From Cupriavidus cauae (GTDB taxonomy: Bacteria; Pseudomonadota; Gammaproteobacteria; Burkholderiales; Burkholderiaceae), in NCBI RefSeq assembly GCF_008632125.1, contig NZ_VWRN01000031.1, positions 1 through 64,000 of the forward strand: a DNA stretch of 64,000 nucleotides, read 5' to 3'. The notes beneath the pieces were generated by a model. It was not told where the DNA came from. It saw only the letters and a list, made by a program, of their open reading frames with translations, and searched no databases. The translations under genes were made by a program, and so were the position numbers. The number at the start of each line of letters is the position of its first letter. Within the stretch, counting starts at the first letter, position 1. Shown here in pieces: positions 1 to 13,272 of this stretch.

Positions 1-468
1 GGCCAGCAGCGCCTCGGCGCAGCCCTCGCGCAGCCGGAACCGCTCGGTGCGCGCGCGCGCCGCCAGCCGGGGCCAGGCCTGCGCGTCGCGCAAACCGGGC
101 GGCAAGGCGGGCAGGATCACCTCGCCCAGACGCCGGTGGTAATAGGCGGCCGCAAAAGAGGCCAGCGCCAGCCAGTGCGCATTGAGGGGCGGCAGCCAGC
201 CCAGCCGCTGCGATACCGGACGCAGCCGGTCGGCGGGCACCTCGCTGCGATCGGTACCCGCAATCGCGACCCCCACCATCTCGCGCCGGCCGAACGGCAC
301 GGCAACGAGCTCGCCCGGACGGACGTGCCTGCCGTCGAGCTCGGCGTTCAGATAATCGAAGCGGTCGTCTGCGGGCGTGTCCAGCGCGATCTGCACCAGC
401 GGCGACGCAGCGCCGCCGACTTCGTTCTGCGGCGGCGGGCTTGCCAGGGATGAGGACGGGGACGACAC
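1..468 (-). CDS. priA: Primosomal protein N' (PriA), N-terminal part, cut by window edge
   Basis: Minus-strand frame open from about 468 to the left edge, 156 residues. PriA is the replication-restart helicase that reloads DnaB at stalled forks. The visible part carries the family's N-terminal 3'-end-binding domain: a strand reading VQIALDTPADDRFDY, then PGELVAVPFGRREMVGV, then SFAAAYYHRRLGEVILPALPPGLR. These match the opening of PriA proteins. The helicase and zinc-binding parts lie outside. No ATG is available; I chose GTG at 468, but GTG at 534 in the same frame is possible. It follows hemE on the same strand after a 518-base gap, so it probably has its own promoter. Confidence 0.88.
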   Translation of the reverse strand, partial: MSSPSSSLASPPPQNEVGGAASPLVQIALDTPADDRFDYLNAELDGRHVRPGELVAVPFGRREMVGVAIAGTDRSEVPADRLRPVSQRLGWLPPLNAHWLALASFAAAYYHRRLGEVILPALPPGLRDAQAWPRLAARARTERFRLREGCAEALLA

Positions 469-986
469 GATCAGCGGGGGCGGGGGCGAGGACGGCCGGC
501 AAATTCCGCCGGCACCGAAGTGTGCACCATACACGACACTTCGTTGCCAAGACTCTGCATCGGCGGGGCGAGGCCGGGAGTACGAGGACGGCGTGCCGGT
601 CGTTGGGTGCGGTGCAGCATCAACTTAAAGTAAAACTTCAAATGTGGGGCTAAGTCGATGATAGATGACCAGTTTTCCCCTCTCTCCACATCGCCTGTGG
701 ATAACTTTGTTGAAAACTCGGGCCAACTTGCCGTAAAGGCGCGCGAAACAAGGCTTTCGGGACCATGACCATGCTCCAGCGCCTGCTGTCAAGCCATTAA
801 AAATCAATGACTTAGCAATATCCCCCGATTGTGTTAAGTGATAACCCCGTCGTGCACTGCGGAAAGCCCATTTGTGTGCATAAGTCAAGCCTTGACAGGC
901 ACCGATTCATCGCCGAAGCGCCACGATGGCGCCCCGCATGCACACGATTCGGCAGCGCAGACGCACCGGCACCGGCGTGCGCGGGC
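469..986. other. Gene-free stretch between hemE and priA
   Basis: No convincing coding frame. The stretch 610-890 is AT-richer than its surroundings and probably holds the priA promoter. It contains one perfect DnaA box in reverse orientation (TGTGGATAA, 696-704) and one variant (TGTGCATAA, 875-883). No terminator-like hairpin was seen after hemE. Confidence 0.5.
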
Positions 987-2087
987 CTATGCCTGGGCGC
1001 CGTCGCGCTGCCGCAGCGCACGGCTGTGGCGGTGCACTTCGTCGACCAGCACCGTTACGCTCTCGGGCGGCGTGAATTGCGAGATTCCATGTCCGAGGTT
1101 GAAGACGTGGCCATCGCTGCCGCCGCCGGCCGCGTAATCGTCCAGCACCCTGCGGGCCTGTTCGCGGATGCCGGCCTCGTCGGCGAACAGCACGGTCGGG
1201 TCCAGATTGCCCTGCAGGGCCACGCGGCCTCCGGTACGCCGGCGCGCGGCGGCCAGATTGACCGTCCAGTCCAGGCCGATGGCATCGGCGCCGCTGTCGG
1301 CCAGCTGCTCCAGCCACAGGCCGCCGCCCTTGGTAAAGACGATCACCGGCACGTTCTCGCCCTGATGCTCGCGGCGCAGGCCCGCGATGACCTTGCGCAT
1401 GTAGTCGAGCGAAAAGCGCTGGTACATGCCGTCGGCCAGCGTGCCGCCCCAGGTATCGAACAGCATCACGGCCTGGGCGCCCGCCTCGATCTGCGCGTTC
1501 AGATAGGCGGACACGGCCTGCGCATTGATCTCCAGGATCCGGTGCATCAGGTCCGGGCGGGCGTACATCATGCCCTTGACCAGCCGGAAGTCGTCCGAGC
1601 CGCCGCCTTCGACCATATAGCAGGCCAGCGTCCAGGGGCTGCCGGAGAAGCCGATCAGCGGCACGCGCTGGCGTCCGTCCTGTACCAGGGCACGCCGGAT
1701 CGACGCGACCGCATCGAACACGTACTGCAGTTCGCCCATATCCGGCGCCGCCAGCCTGGCGACATCGGCCTCGGTGCGCAGCGGCCGCGCGAAGCGCGGG
1801 CCTTCGCCCTGGGCAAACGACAGGCCGAGGCCCATCGCGTCGGGTACGGTCAGGATGTCCGAGAACAGGATTGCGGCGTCGAGCGGAAAGCGGTCGAGCG
1901 GCTGCAGGGTGACTTCGGTGGCAAACGCCGGATTCTTGGCCAGCCCAAGGAAGCTGCCGGCCCGTGCGCGTGTGGCGTTGTATTCGGGCAGATAGCGCCC
2001 GGCCTGGCGCATCAGCCACAGCGGCGTGTATTCGGTCGGCTGGCGGCGCAGCGCGCGCAGGAAGATGTCGTTCTGCAGTGCGGTCAT
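987..2087 (-). CDS. hemE: Uroporphyrinogen decarboxylase
   Basis: 366 residues, the usual length for HemE. The enzyme removes four carboxyl groups from uroporphyrinogen III to give coproporphyrinogen III in cytoplasmic heme synthesis. Near the N-terminus is the signature [10 protein letters not shown], with the substrate-contacting arginine; then [12 protein letters not shown] with the essential Asp, [16 protein letters not shown] in the middle, and the conserved GLDWTVNL and FNLGHGI segments near the C-terminus. The ATG at 2087 gives the standard start ([13 protein letters not shown]). It lies downstream of the esterase gene and upstream of priA on the same strand. Confidence 0.97.
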   Translation of the reverse strand: MTALQNDIFLRALRRQPTEYTPLWLMRQAGRYLPEYNATRARAGSFLGLAKNPAFATEVTLQPLDRFPLDAAILFSDILTVPDAMGLGLSFAQGEGPRFARPLRTEADVARLAAPDMGELQYVFDAVASIRRALVQDGRQRVPLIGFSGSPWTLACYMVEGGGSDDFRLVKGMMYARPDLMHRILEINAQAVSAYLNAQIEAGAQAVMLFDTWGGTLADGMYQRFSLDYMRKVIAGLRREHQGENVPVIVFTKGGGLWLEQLADSGADAIGLDWTVNLAAARRRTGGRVALQGNLDPTVLFADEAGIREQARRVLDDYAAGGGSDGHVFNLGHGISQFTPPESVTVLVDEVHRHSRALRQRDGAQA

Positions 2088-2255
2088 GGTGGTCCTCGTC
2101 AGCCCGCCATTCTACGGGATCGCCACACCGCCGCCGGCAGTATTACGGGCATGGCGCCCCGGTGATTCCGCGCGCCGGTGCGCCCGGCTTCATTGCTTGT
2201 TCTGCCTCATTCTTTTCAGACCGCCCTCCTCGTCCAGCCTCGATCCCGTCGAGCG

Positions 2256-3218
2256 TCATTCCTCGTCCAGCAACTGGGCGAAGGCCTGGGCGCCGCGCCG
2301 CATCCATTCCCGGGCCCGCGGCGATTCGCCCTGCAGGCGGGCGAAGCCATGGGTCATGCCGCTCGCCTCGATGGTGATCACGGCGGCGCCCTCGCGCACC
2401 AGATAATCGGCGTAGGCGAGGCCGTCGTCGCGCAGCACGTCATGCGCCGCCACCAGCACCACCGTCGCCGGCGGGACCGCGGTGGAGCGGCCGGGGAGCG
2501 CGGCCATCAGATGCAGGCGAGGATCGTCCATTGCCGTACCGTCGGCGAGCCGGGCTTCGCCGATGAACTGCGTCCAGTACCACGTCATTTCGTCGCGCGT
2601 CAGGCCAGGGCCGGCGGCAAAGGCGCGATAGCTCTCGCTGGCGAAGCGGGGTGCGGTGACGGGATAGATCAGGAACTGCGCGCGCACCAGGCCCGGCGTA
2701 TCGGCATTGGCAAGCGCGGCGGCCTGCGCCGCCAGGTGGCCGCCGGCGCTGTCGCCAGCGACCGCCAGAAAGCGCGGATCGACTTCGAGGGCGTTGCGCC
2801 GCTGCGCCAGCCATCGCAAGGCGTCGAGCGCATCGTCGCAGGGCGCGGGATAGGGATGCTCGGGCGCGAGCCGGTAGTCGACGCTGACGACCGCACAGCC
2901 GGTATCGAGCGCCAGTGCCGCGGCGACGCCGTGGTGGGTCTCGTGCGAGCCGACGACCCAGCCGCCGCCGTGGAAATAGACCAGCAGACGCGGCCTCGCC
3001 ACCGCGATGGGCCGGAACAGGCGTGCGTTCAGCGTCCTGCCCTCCAGTGCGATAGGCAGCTCGGACACGGCGAGCCCTTCCGGATCGGGACGATACGACA
3101 GCGCCGCAACCTCGCGGAAGCGGGCGCGCCGCTCGAGCGCATCGGCGGGCACCGGCGCGCCGGCATAGCGCTCGGCGAGTCCGCGATAGTAGGCAAGCAG
3201 GTCGGGGTCGATGGCCAT
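2256..3218 (-). CDS. Alpha/beta-hydrolase of the hormone-sensitive-lipase (GDXG) family
   Basis: 320 residues, cytoplasmic, no signal peptide. The oxyanion-hole motif HGGG is at about residues 83-86 and the nucleophile motif GDSAGG at 155-160 (Ser157). The likely acid is Asp260 and the likely base His290 in MTHGF, so the triad is complete. HSL-family enzymes cleave short-chain carboxylic esters; the physiological substrate cannot be told from sequence. I chose the ATG at 3218 (MAIDPDLLAYYRGL) because family similarity begins there; the frame stays open upstream to 3485 in unrelated sequence that overlaps the next gene. It sits between the CoA-binding gene and hemE, with no evident functional link. 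Confidence 0.9.
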   Translation of the reverse strand: MAIDPDLLAYYRGLAERYAGAPVPADALERRARFREVAALSYRPDPEGLAVSELPIALEGRTLNARLFRPIAVARPRLLVYFHGGGWVVGSHETHHGVAAALALDTGCAVVSVDYRLAPEHPYPAPCDDALDALRWLAQRRNALEVDPRFLAVAGDSAGGHLAAQAAALANADTPGLVRAQFLIYPVTAPRFASESYRAFAAGPGLTRDEMTWYWTQFIGEARLADGTAMDDPRLHLMAALPGRSTAVPPATVVLVAAHDVLRDDGLAYADYLVREGAAVITIEASGMTHGFARLQGESPRAREWMRRGAQAFAQLLDEE

Positions 3219-3298
3219 GGCGTCCCTGGGCGAATTCGTGGGAGGTGAGGATGGAAGACGGAAAGCGAAGGGGGTCGAATGATACGCGGCGACGCCGC

Positions 3299-3724
3299 TC
3301 AACCGCGCGTCGTTTCTATCTTGCTGCAGCGGTCCTGTACCGCCATCAGCCCGGCGTCCTTCGCGCGGGCCAACGCCTCGTCGTTGACGATGCCCAGTTG
3401 CAGCCAGACGCCTCGCGCACCGATCGCGATCGCCTCCTCTACGACCGGCGGCACATCGGGCGAGCGCCGGAAGATATCGACCCACTCGATGCGCGCGCCC
3501 TCCGCCGCCAACACTTGCGCGGCGTCGTGCAGCGAGGCATGGCAGCGCTCGCCCAGGATCGATTCGCCGGCGTGGTTCGGGTTGATGGGGACGATGCGGT
3601 GACCGTGCCGCTGCAGGAAGGCGGCCACCTCGTGACTCGCGCGCTCGGGCTTGTCGGACAGCCCAACCACGGCGACCGTGCGCAGCTTCAGCATGCCCTC
3701 AATATCGGCCTGCATGGTATCCAT
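3299..3724 (-). CDS. CoA-binding domain protein (YccU-like)
   Basis: 141 residues forming one Rossmann-type CoA-binding domain. The sequence opens with TVAVVGLSDKPERASHEVA, the nucleotide-binding loop of the CoA_binding_2 family, followed by RIVPINPNHAGESILGE and the conserved WLQLGIVNDEA segment. Family members resemble the CoA-ligase domain of succinyl-CoA synthetase, but without a catalytic partner their role is unknown. Start is ATG 3724; an in-frame ATG at 3715 is equally possible. It is the last gene before a 0.7-kb gene-free region. Confidence 0.88.
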   Translation of the reverse strand: MDTMQADIEGMLKLRTVAVVGLSDKPERASHEVAAFLQRHGHRIVPINPNHAGESILGERCHASLHDAAQVLAAEGARIEWVDIFRRSPDVPPVVEEAIAIGARGVWLQLGIVNDEALARAKDAGLMAVQDRCSKIETTRG

Positions 3725-3989
3725 TCAGTGCTCCTTGGCAGGCGGGCAAGACACCCGCAGCGATGGAACACTGCCGGTGCACGCACCGGGCGTCAACCCC
3801 GACGAGGTGATCCGGCGAGCAGTGCCGAAACGGAAATAGTCATGCACCAGAACGATGCCAGCGTGCGATAGCCAACAGAGTGTGCCTATTTTTGTGGCTA
3901 TTGCGGCCAATTTGCCGTCTTTTCGCTTTCAACTACTTGCAAACCGATACACTTTGTTACTGCCATAGGGGGAAGTTTCCCCCACAATG

Positions 3990-4288
3990 CTTTGACACAT
4001 TGTGAACTTTGTGACGGCGCCGCAAGCCAGAGAGCCGCAGGCGCCCTGAAGAAAGCCCAGCAGCAGAATGTATTGCCGGTGTCCCGATAAACGGCGCCAA
4101 TAGTAGTCGAGTATGCGCCAGATCGGATGCCGGTGCTGTGGCGAACGGTAGCGAAGCCTGCGAGACAGGCTGTCCCTGCAACAGGACGCGCTACACGTCG
4201 CCCGACCGAACCCGTTCCTTCGAATTGACCCCTCGAAGGGATTTTCCCGTCCGCGCGGCGCCTCCCCGGCCCGCGCGCTTTTTTTTGT
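3990..4288 (+). ncRNA. Candidate non-coding RNA ending at a plus-strand terminator
   Basis: A plus-strand transcript must end at the terminator at 4252-4286, yet no plus-strand gene precedes it. The sequence before it can fold into consecutive hairpins: AGCCTG/CAGGCT at 4155-4171, GTCC/GGAC just after, and CCTTCGA/TCGAAGG at 4217-4239. GGCGCCGC near 4017 can pair with GCGGCGCC near 4256, closing the whole element. It does not match the conserved cores I know of RNase P RNA, tmRNA or SRP RNA. The 5' end is a guess and no clear sigma-70 promoter was found. Confidence 0.3.
4252..4288 (+). terminator. Rho-independent terminator, plus strand
   Basis: Seven-base-pair GC stem CGCGCGG (4252-4258) with CCGCGCG (4271-4277), a 12-base loop, then eight T at 4279-4286. 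The T-run is on the plus strand, so it ends a rightward transcript converging on the atp operon. Confidence 0.6.
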
Positions 4289-4347
4289 GTTTTTAGTTTT
4301 TTGTCAGTGTTTGTCTGACTTCAGCCAACAGCATAGCTCGCATCATG

Positions 4348-4376
4348 AAAAAAGGCAGCCTCGCGGCTGCCTTTTT
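4348..4376 (-). terminator. Terminator of the atp operon
   Basis: Inverted repeat with stem AAAAGGCAGCC paired to GGCTGCCTTTT and a short TCGC loop, flanked by A and T runs. It lies 43 bases after the atpC stop codon. The flanking runs make it usable from both strands. Confidence 0.85.
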
Positions 4377-4418
4377 CCTTCGCGCTGACGAAAAAGCAAC
4401 GCCTGGACGGGGTCCTGC

Positions 4419-4835
4419 TTACTTCTTCCGGCGCAGGCGGGCGATGGCCGCCAGCTGGGCGGCCGCAACCGCCAGCTCGCTCTGCGCACGCGCCAGGTCG
4501 AACTCGCTGCTCTGGTTCTGCAGAAGTTCCTCGGCGGCACGCTTTGCTTCCTGCGCCTTGGCCTCGTCGAGGTCGGTGCCACGGATCGCGGTGTCGGCCA
4601 GCACGGTCACGTGCTTGGGCTGGACTTCCAGAATGCCGCCGGCGACGAACACGAACTCTTCGCTGCCGTCTTCCTTCTCGATCCGCACCGCACCCGGATG
4701 GATGCGCGTGATCAGCGGCGTGTGCCCGGGCAGGATGCCCAGCTCACCCGACTCGCCCGGCAGCGCCACGAACTTCGCCTGGCCGGAGAAGATCGAGGCT
4801 TCCGCGCTGACGACGTCTACAAGAATGGTTGCCAT
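4419..4835 (-). CDS. atpC: ATP synthase F1 epsilon subunit
   Basis: 138 residues, normal for epsilon. The N-terminal beta-sandwich runs to about residue 85 and contains the conserved [16 protein letters not shown] segment. The C-terminal alpha-helical hairpin ([15 protein letters not shown] and the Ala-rich end) is the part that inhibits ATP hydrolysis when extended. Epsilon forms the rotor stalk with gamma. Last gene of the atp operon, 87 bases after atpD, followed by the operon terminator. Confidence 0.97.
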   Translation of the reverse strand: MATILVDVVSAEASIFSGQAKFVALPGESGELGILPGHTPLITRIHPGAVRIEKEDGSEEFVFVAGGILEVQPKHVTVLADTAIRGTDLDEAKAQEAKRAAEELLQNQSSEFDLARAQSELAVAAAQLAAIARLRRKK

Positions 4836-4922
4836 GTGAATTCCTTTGTCCAGTCGCTTCGCTTGGAACGGCGGCGCGCCTGCGCACGGAAACCGTGCCG
4901 GCGCGCCGTCGCCTGGCGAGGC

Positions 4923-6371
<1,449 letters not shown>

Positions 6372-7247
6372 TTACACGGCTGCCGCACCGCTGACGATTT
6401 CCGACAATTCCTTGGTGATCGCTGCCTGGCGGGTCTTGTTGTAGTCCAGCTGCAGTTCTGCAATCACGTTCTTGGCGTTGTCGGACGCCGCCTTCATGGC
6501 CACCATGCGCGCCGACTGCTCGGACGCCATGTTCTCGGCCACGGCTTGGTACACCAGCGCTTCGACGTAGCGGACCAGCAGGTCTTCCACCACCGTCTGG
6601 GCGTCGGGCTCGTAGATGTAATCCCACGAGTAAGCGCGCTTTTCCTCTTCGGTCTGCGCCATCCGCTCGGCGGACAGCGGCAGCAGCTGCTCGACCATCG
6701 GCTCCTGCTTCATGGTGTTGACGAACTTCGTGTACGCCAGGTACACGGCGTCCACCTCACCATTGGTGAAGGCGTCGAGCTGGACCTTGATCGCGCCGAT
6801 CAGCTTTTCCAGATGCGGCGTATCGCCCAGATGCACCACGTGCGAGACCACCTTGGCACCAACGCGGCCCAGGAACTGCATCCCCTTGGTGCCGATCGCG
6901 GTGGTTTGCACCTGCACACCGCGGTTCTGCCAGTCGCGCAGCTCGTTGGTGACGGCGCGCAGCACGTTGGTGTTCAGGCCGCCGCACAGCCCCTTGTCGG
7001 TCGTCACCACGATCAAGCCGGCGCGCTTGACGTCGCGCGCCTGCAGGAACGGATGCTTGAACTCCGGGTTGGCCGTGGCCAGGTGCGCGGCAATGTTGCG
7101 CACCTTCTCGGCGTACGGGCGGGCAGCACGCATCCGCTCCTGCGCCTTGCGCATCTTGGATGCGGCGACCATTTCCATCGCCTTGGTGATCTTGCGCGTG
7201 TTCTGCACGCTCTTGATCTTGGTTCGAATCTCTTTCGTTCCGGCCAT
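6372..7247 (-). CDS. atpG: ATP synthase F1 gamma subunit
   Basis: 291 residues. The N-terminal helix ([32 protein letters not shown]) and the C-terminal helix ([24 protein letters not shown]) form the coiled coil that rotates within the alpha3beta3 ring; both match the family closely. The middle holds the conserved [10 protein letters not shown] segment. Start ATG 7247 has a purine-rich site just upstream. It sits 84 bases after atpA. Confidence 0.97.
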   Translation of the reverse strand: MAGTKEIRTKIKSVQNTRKITKAMEMVAASKMRKAQERMRAARPYAEKVRNIAAHLATANPEFKHPFLQARDVKRAGLIVVTTDKGLCGGLNTNVLRAVTNELRDWQNRGVQVQTTAIGTKGMQFLGRVGAKVVSHVVHLGDTPHLEKLIGAIKVQLDAFTNGEVDAVYLAYTKFVNTMKQEPMVEQLLPLSAERMAQTEEEKRAYSWDYIYEPDAQTVVEDLLVRYVEALVYQAVAENMASEQSARMVAMKAASDNAKNVIAELQLDYNKTRQAAITKELSEIVSGAAAV

Positions 7248-7331
7248 ATCTTCCTCTCCAGTCGTGCCGCGCGCCCGGCCGTCGCCCTTTTTCAGGCCGA
7301 CGCCGGTTGCGCGGTCCGTGGAATCACGCGG

Positions 7332-8873
<1,542 letters not shown>

Positions 8874-8914
8874 CACAATGCTCCTAATTCTTCAATCCGT
8901 CGGCTGTCCGCACA

Positions 8915-9457
8915 TCAGGCGGTCAGCGCGGCTTGCATGGCGGCCAGGCGCGCGCGCACCGAGGTATCCAGCACTTCGTCGCCCACCTTGACGCGAACGC
9001 CGCCGATCAGCGAGGGGTCGACCGTCACGGTCGGCACCAGCTTGCGCCCGAACTTGCGTTCGAGCGAGGCGACCAGATCGGTCAGCGGCGCGCCGTCGAG
9101 CGGGAACGCGCTGGTGATTTCGACGTCGGCCGAACCTTCTTGGGCGTTCTTCAGCGCATGGAACTGCTCGGCAATCTCCGGCAGCACGGTCAGGCGGTCG
9201 TTGTCCACCAGCAACTGCACGAAGCGGCGCGCCTCGTCGTTGACCGGAGACTTCAGCACCGACAGGAACAGTTCGGCCAGCTTGTCGCCGGGAACGTTCG
9301 GATCGTCGGCCAGCGCCTTGATCTCCGGGGTGGCCGCGACCTGCCCCATTTCCGAAACCAGCTCGGACCATGCACCCAGATTGCCGGCGTTGGCCTCGCT
9401 GGCGACGCGGAACAGCGCCTCGGCGTAGGGACGGGCAATGGTTGCGGTTTCTGCCAT
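8915..9457 (-). CDS. atpH: ATP synthase F1 delta subunit
   Basis: 180 residues, typical length. Delta ties the top of F1 to the b2 peripheral stalk. The N-terminal six-helix domain begins with [14 protein letters not shown], a family hallmark. The C-terminal part has [19 protein letters not shown] and [21 protein letters not shown], the conserved OSCP/delta ending. It starts two bases after the atpF stop, so translation is probably coupled. Confidence 0.96.
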   Translation of the reverse strand: MAETATIARPYAEALFRVASEANAGNLGAWSELVSEMGQVAATPEIKALADDPNVPGDKLAELFLSVLKSPVNDEARRFVQLLVDNDRLTVLPEIAEQFHALKNAQEGSADVEITSAFPLDGAPLTDLVASLERKFGRKLVPTVTVDPSLIGGVRVKVGDEVLDTSVRARLAAMQAALTA

Positions 9458-9459
9458 GA

Positions 9460-9930
9460 TTAGAGCTCGGCCTTCAGTTGGTTGAGCAGGTCGGCGTGGA
9501 CCTGCGCATTCACTTCACGCTTGAGGATCTGCTCTGCACCCTTGACGGCCAGCACGGCGACCTGGTCGCGCAGCTGCTCGCGTGCCTTGGTGACCTGCTG
9601 TTCGGCATCGGCCTTCGCTTGCGCGATGATGCGTGCGGCTTCGGCCTGGGCGTTGCGCTTGATCTCTTCGGCGACCATCTGGGCGCGCTTCTCCGCGTCG
9701 GCGACGCGTTGCGCACCTTCGGCGCGGGCTTCGGCCAGGGCCACGTCCACGCGCTTGTTGGCCAGCTCGAGTTCGGCCTTGCCCTTTTCGGCAGCCGCGA
9801 GACCGTCGGCGATTTTCTTTGCGCGTTCGTCGAGCGCCTTCACCAGCGGCGGCCAAATGAATTTGGCGACAACCCACCACAGGATGAAGAACACGACCAT
9901 CTGCGCAAAAAACGTTGCGTTCAGATTCAT
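9460..9930 (-). CDS. atpF: ATP synthase Fo b subunit
   Basis: 156 residues. One membrane helix at residues 5-25 ([20 protein letters not shown]), a short basic-proline hinge, then a long charged coiled coil to the C-terminus rich in Ala, Glu, Lys and Gln. This is the peripheral stalk that dimerises and binds delta. Start ATG 9930 ([11 protein letters not shown]). It lies 98 bases after atpE and two before atpH. Confidence 0.97.
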   Translation of the reverse strand: MNLNATFFAQMVVFFILWWVVAKFIWPPLVKALDERAKKIADGLAAAEKGKAELELANKRVDVALAEARAEGAQRVADAEKRAQMVAEEIKRNAQAEAARIIAQAKADAEQQVTKAREQLRDQVAVLAVKGAEQILKREVNAQVHADLLNQLKAEL

Positions 9931-10028
9931 GGTGTGTTCCTTTCGGTAAACAAACTACAGATAAATGCGCAAAGGCGGCCAGGCTAGTGGCCTGCGCCGC
10001 CCGTCAGCATCATGCAGACCGAAAAGAT

Positions 10029-10322
<294 letters not shown>

Positions 10323-10359
10323 TTAGAACCAAAAAAACCAAAAACCAAAAAACCGGAAA

Positions 10360-11427
<1,068 letters not shown>

Positions 11428-11486
11428 TCAGAACAACGCGGCACCGGTTCGGGGCATGGCGATCCGTAATTCGGCAATTCGAAAAT

Positions 11487-12044
11487 CTATCGAATCGCCA
11501 GCGCCACCCAGTACGTCTTCAACGCAAGCAGGAACGTGACCAGCATCGGCACCCAACGCAGATCGCGGTACAGCACCACCACCAGCACGAACAGCGCGAC
11601 GGTGGCCATCACCTTGATCGCCTCGCCGACCACCAGCCCGCCGATCGACGCGCGGTCCCGTGCGAGCCAAAGCCGGAAGGCGAAGAACGCGCTCGGCACG
11701 CAGCACACCGCGCCGCCGAACAGCGCCGACCAGCCGTACGGTCCGGCCTCGGGGCCGAACACCGCCCAGCCGATCGCCGACAGCAGCGTCACCGCGACTT
11801 GCGCCAGCACCACCTTGCCCGGCGTCATCCGCGAGGGCCGTAGCGCGCGTTCGCCGAACAGCGACACCGCGTCGTCGTGCGACAGCGGCTGGATCGGCGC
11901 GGCGGGGCCGTCGTCGGACGCGTCATCGCGCCAGTCGTCACGGTCCCAAGCGTCGCGATCCCACTCGTCGGCCTGACGCCCGGAAGTCCGCTCGGTGCGG
12001 TCGGTATTCGATCCCGCGCGAGGCGGCTTTGGGTCTGTCGCCAC
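11487..12044 (-). CDS. atpI: ATP synthase assembly protein I with long acidic N-terminus
   Basis: 185 residues if GTG 12044 is the start; it is the only usual start codon in frame downstream of the predicted promoter. The C-terminal 110 residues hold four hydrophobic segments (KVVLAQVAVTLLSAIGWAVF; SALFGGAVCCVPSAFFAFRLW; VVGEAIKVMATVALFVLVVVLY; WVPMLVTFLLALKTYWVAL). These match AtpI, which helps assemble the c ring. The first 70 residues are unusual: hydrophilic, with repeated Trp-Asp-Arg-Asp blocks (EWDRDAWDRDDWRDD). The gene opens the atp operon, 263 bases before atpB. Confidence 0.85.
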   Translation of the reverse strand: MATDPKPPRAGSNTDRTERTSGRQADEWDRDAWDRDDWRDDASDDGPAAPIQPLSHDDAVSLFGERALRPSRMTPGKVVLAQVAVTLLSAIGWAVFGPEAGPYGWSALFGGAVCCVPSAFFAFRLWLARDRASIGGLVVGEAIKVMATVALFVLVVVLYRDLRWVPMLVTFLLALKTYWVALAIR

Positions 12045-12118
12045 TACAACTTGTCGGTCTGCCTGCTTGCAGTTCTGGCCGGGAACTTTTCGTCCTCGGC
12101 CAGTATTCAAACCGCACG

Positions 12119-12148
12119 ATTTTACGGGGAATGCGGATAACGAGTCAA
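12119..12148 (-). promoter_or_regulatory. Likely sigma-70 promoter of the atp operon
   Basis: Read on the minus strand: TTGACT (12143-12148), an 18-base spacer, then TAAAAT (12119-12124). Transcription would begin near 12112, about 68 bases before the atpI start. This also argues against the longer upstream reading frame. Confidence 0.65.
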
Positions 12149-12159
12149 TCTGCTTACAG

Positions 12160-12175
12160 TTGCCTTGCAAGGCAA
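12160..12175. promoter_or_regulatory. Perfect 16-base palindrome upstream of the atp promoter
   Basis: TTGCCTTGCAAGGCAA is fully self-complementary and lies 12 bases upstream of the -35 box of the atp promoter. The position suits an activator or a dimeric repressor. I do not recognise the binding protein. Confidence 0.45.
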
Positions 12176-12261
12176 AACACCACAACTCTTGCTATCTCGC
12201 TTCGATCATGCTTGCGCGGATATTGCGCGGCAATGACCTGACACGTAATCGGATTGCGTAG

Positions 12262-12297
12262 CAAAAAAATGGCGCCGGGGGAAGAACCCGGCGCCAT
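12262..12297 (-). terminator. Rho-independent terminator after parB
   Basis: Eleven-base-pair stem ATGGCGCCGGG with CCCGGCGCCAT (12269-12297), followed on the minus strand by seven T. It lies 38 bases past the parB stop and separates parAB from the atp operon. Confidence 0.9.
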
Positions 12298-12335
12298 TCG
12301 CGCTGTTCCATTGGGCGATCATCGCCCAACCGCGC

Positions 12336-13238
12336 TCATGCGACCTGCCGTCCCGCGGCGGGGTCGCGCAAGCGGGCCAGCACCCCGTCGAGCGCATCGT
12401 TGCTGGAAAACTGAATCGTCAGCTGACCCTTGCCGCGCGCGCCGAGCTTGATCTGCACCGGCATGCCGAGCGCGTCGGACAGTTCCTCCTCCAGCCGCGC
12501 GACGTCGCGCGCGCCCTGCCCGGTCTTCTGCTTCAGCGACTTCAGATCGAAGGGCTTCAGCGTCGAGGTCACCAGCTTCTCGGTCTCACGCACCGACAGC
12601 CGCTTGTTGACGATCTGGTTGGCCAGCGTGATCTGGTGCGCGCCGTCCACCGCGAGCAGCGCGCGCGCATGGCCCATGTCGAGATCGCCGGCCATCAGCA
12701 TGGTCTGCACCGGCTGCGCCAGGTTCAGCAGGCGCAGCAGATTCGACACCGCGCTGCGCGAGCGGCCGACCGACTCGGCGGCCTGCTCGTGGGTGAACTT
12801 GAATTCGCGGATCAGGCGCATGATGCCTTGCGCCTCTTCCAGCGGGTTCAGGTCCTCGCGCTGGATGTTCTCGATCAGCGCCATCGCCGCCGCGGCCTCG
12901 TCGGCCACGTCCTTGATCAGCACCGGCACCTTGTCCAGCCCCGCCAGCTTGGAGGCGCGGAAACGGCGCTCGCCGGCAATGATCTCGTAGCGATCGGGCT
13001 CGGCCACGCGCCGCACCAGGATTGGCTGCATCAGGCCCTGCGCGCGGATGCTCGCTGCGAGCTCCTGCAGCGCACCCTCGTCCATCCGCGTGCGCGGCTG
13101 GTACTTGCCGGGCTGCAGCTGATCCACGCGCAGCACGGTGGGCGAACCGTCCTGGCGCGCCGCCTCGACGATCTCCGCCGGGCCGCCCAGCAGGGCTTCC
13201 AGCCCACGGCCCAGGCCCTTCTTCTTCGCGGTACTCAT
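12336..13238 (-). CDS. parB: Chromosome partition protein ParB
   Basis: 300 residues. ParB is a CTP-dependent DNA clamp that loads at parS and spreads. The N-terminus has KKKGLGRGLEALLGG. The CTP-binding/ParB-N part has QPRTRMDEGALQELAASI, GLMQPILVRR, and GERRFRASKLAG, then the conserved IENIQREDLNPLEEA. The helix-turn-helix (THEQAAESVGRSRSAVSNLLRLLNL) at about 165-190 reads parS, and the C-terminal 60 residues dimerise. Five parS sites lie 2-4 kb upstream in the window. It follows parA by 34 bases. Confidence 0.97.
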   Translation of the reverse strand: MSTAKKKGLGRGLEALLGGPAEIVEAARQDGSPTVLRVDQLQPGKYQPRTRMDEGALQELAASIRAQGLMQPILVRRVAEPDRYEIIAGERRFRASKLAGLDKVPVLIKDVADEAAAAMALIENIQREDLNPLEEAQGIMRLIREFKFTHEQAAESVGRSRSAVSNLLRLLNLAQPVQTMLMAGDLDMGHARALLAVDGAHQITLANQIVNKRLSVRETEKLVTSTLKPFDLKSLKQKTGQGARDVARLEEELSDALGMPVQIKLGARGKGQLTIQFSSNDALDGVLARLRDPAAGRQVA

Positions 13239-13272
13239 GGTGGTGGCTCCTTGCTTGCTGCCGCTCGCCGGC

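Larger units (their letters stand above)
3725..4418. other. Gene-free, palindrome-rich region before atpC
   Basis: No coding frame has family resemblance. The stretch 3840-4015 is AT-rich for this genome and holds several dyads: GGGGGAA/TTCCCCC at 3968-3983, CACAATG/CATTGTG at 3983-4004, and TAGCCA/TGGCTA near 3866-3898. From 4150 on there is a row of hairpins ending in a plus-strand terminator. The atp terminator closes the region on the other side. Confidence 0.5.

Noticed and set aside
696-883. DnaA boxes between hemE and priA taken as an origin
   Set aside because: Only one perfect box and one variant, no triplet run or box array. More likely promoter-region sites.
3957-4181. Possible 74-residue minus-strand gene in the gap before atpC
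   Set aside because: No similarity or ribosome site, and the same DNA forms dense hairpins.
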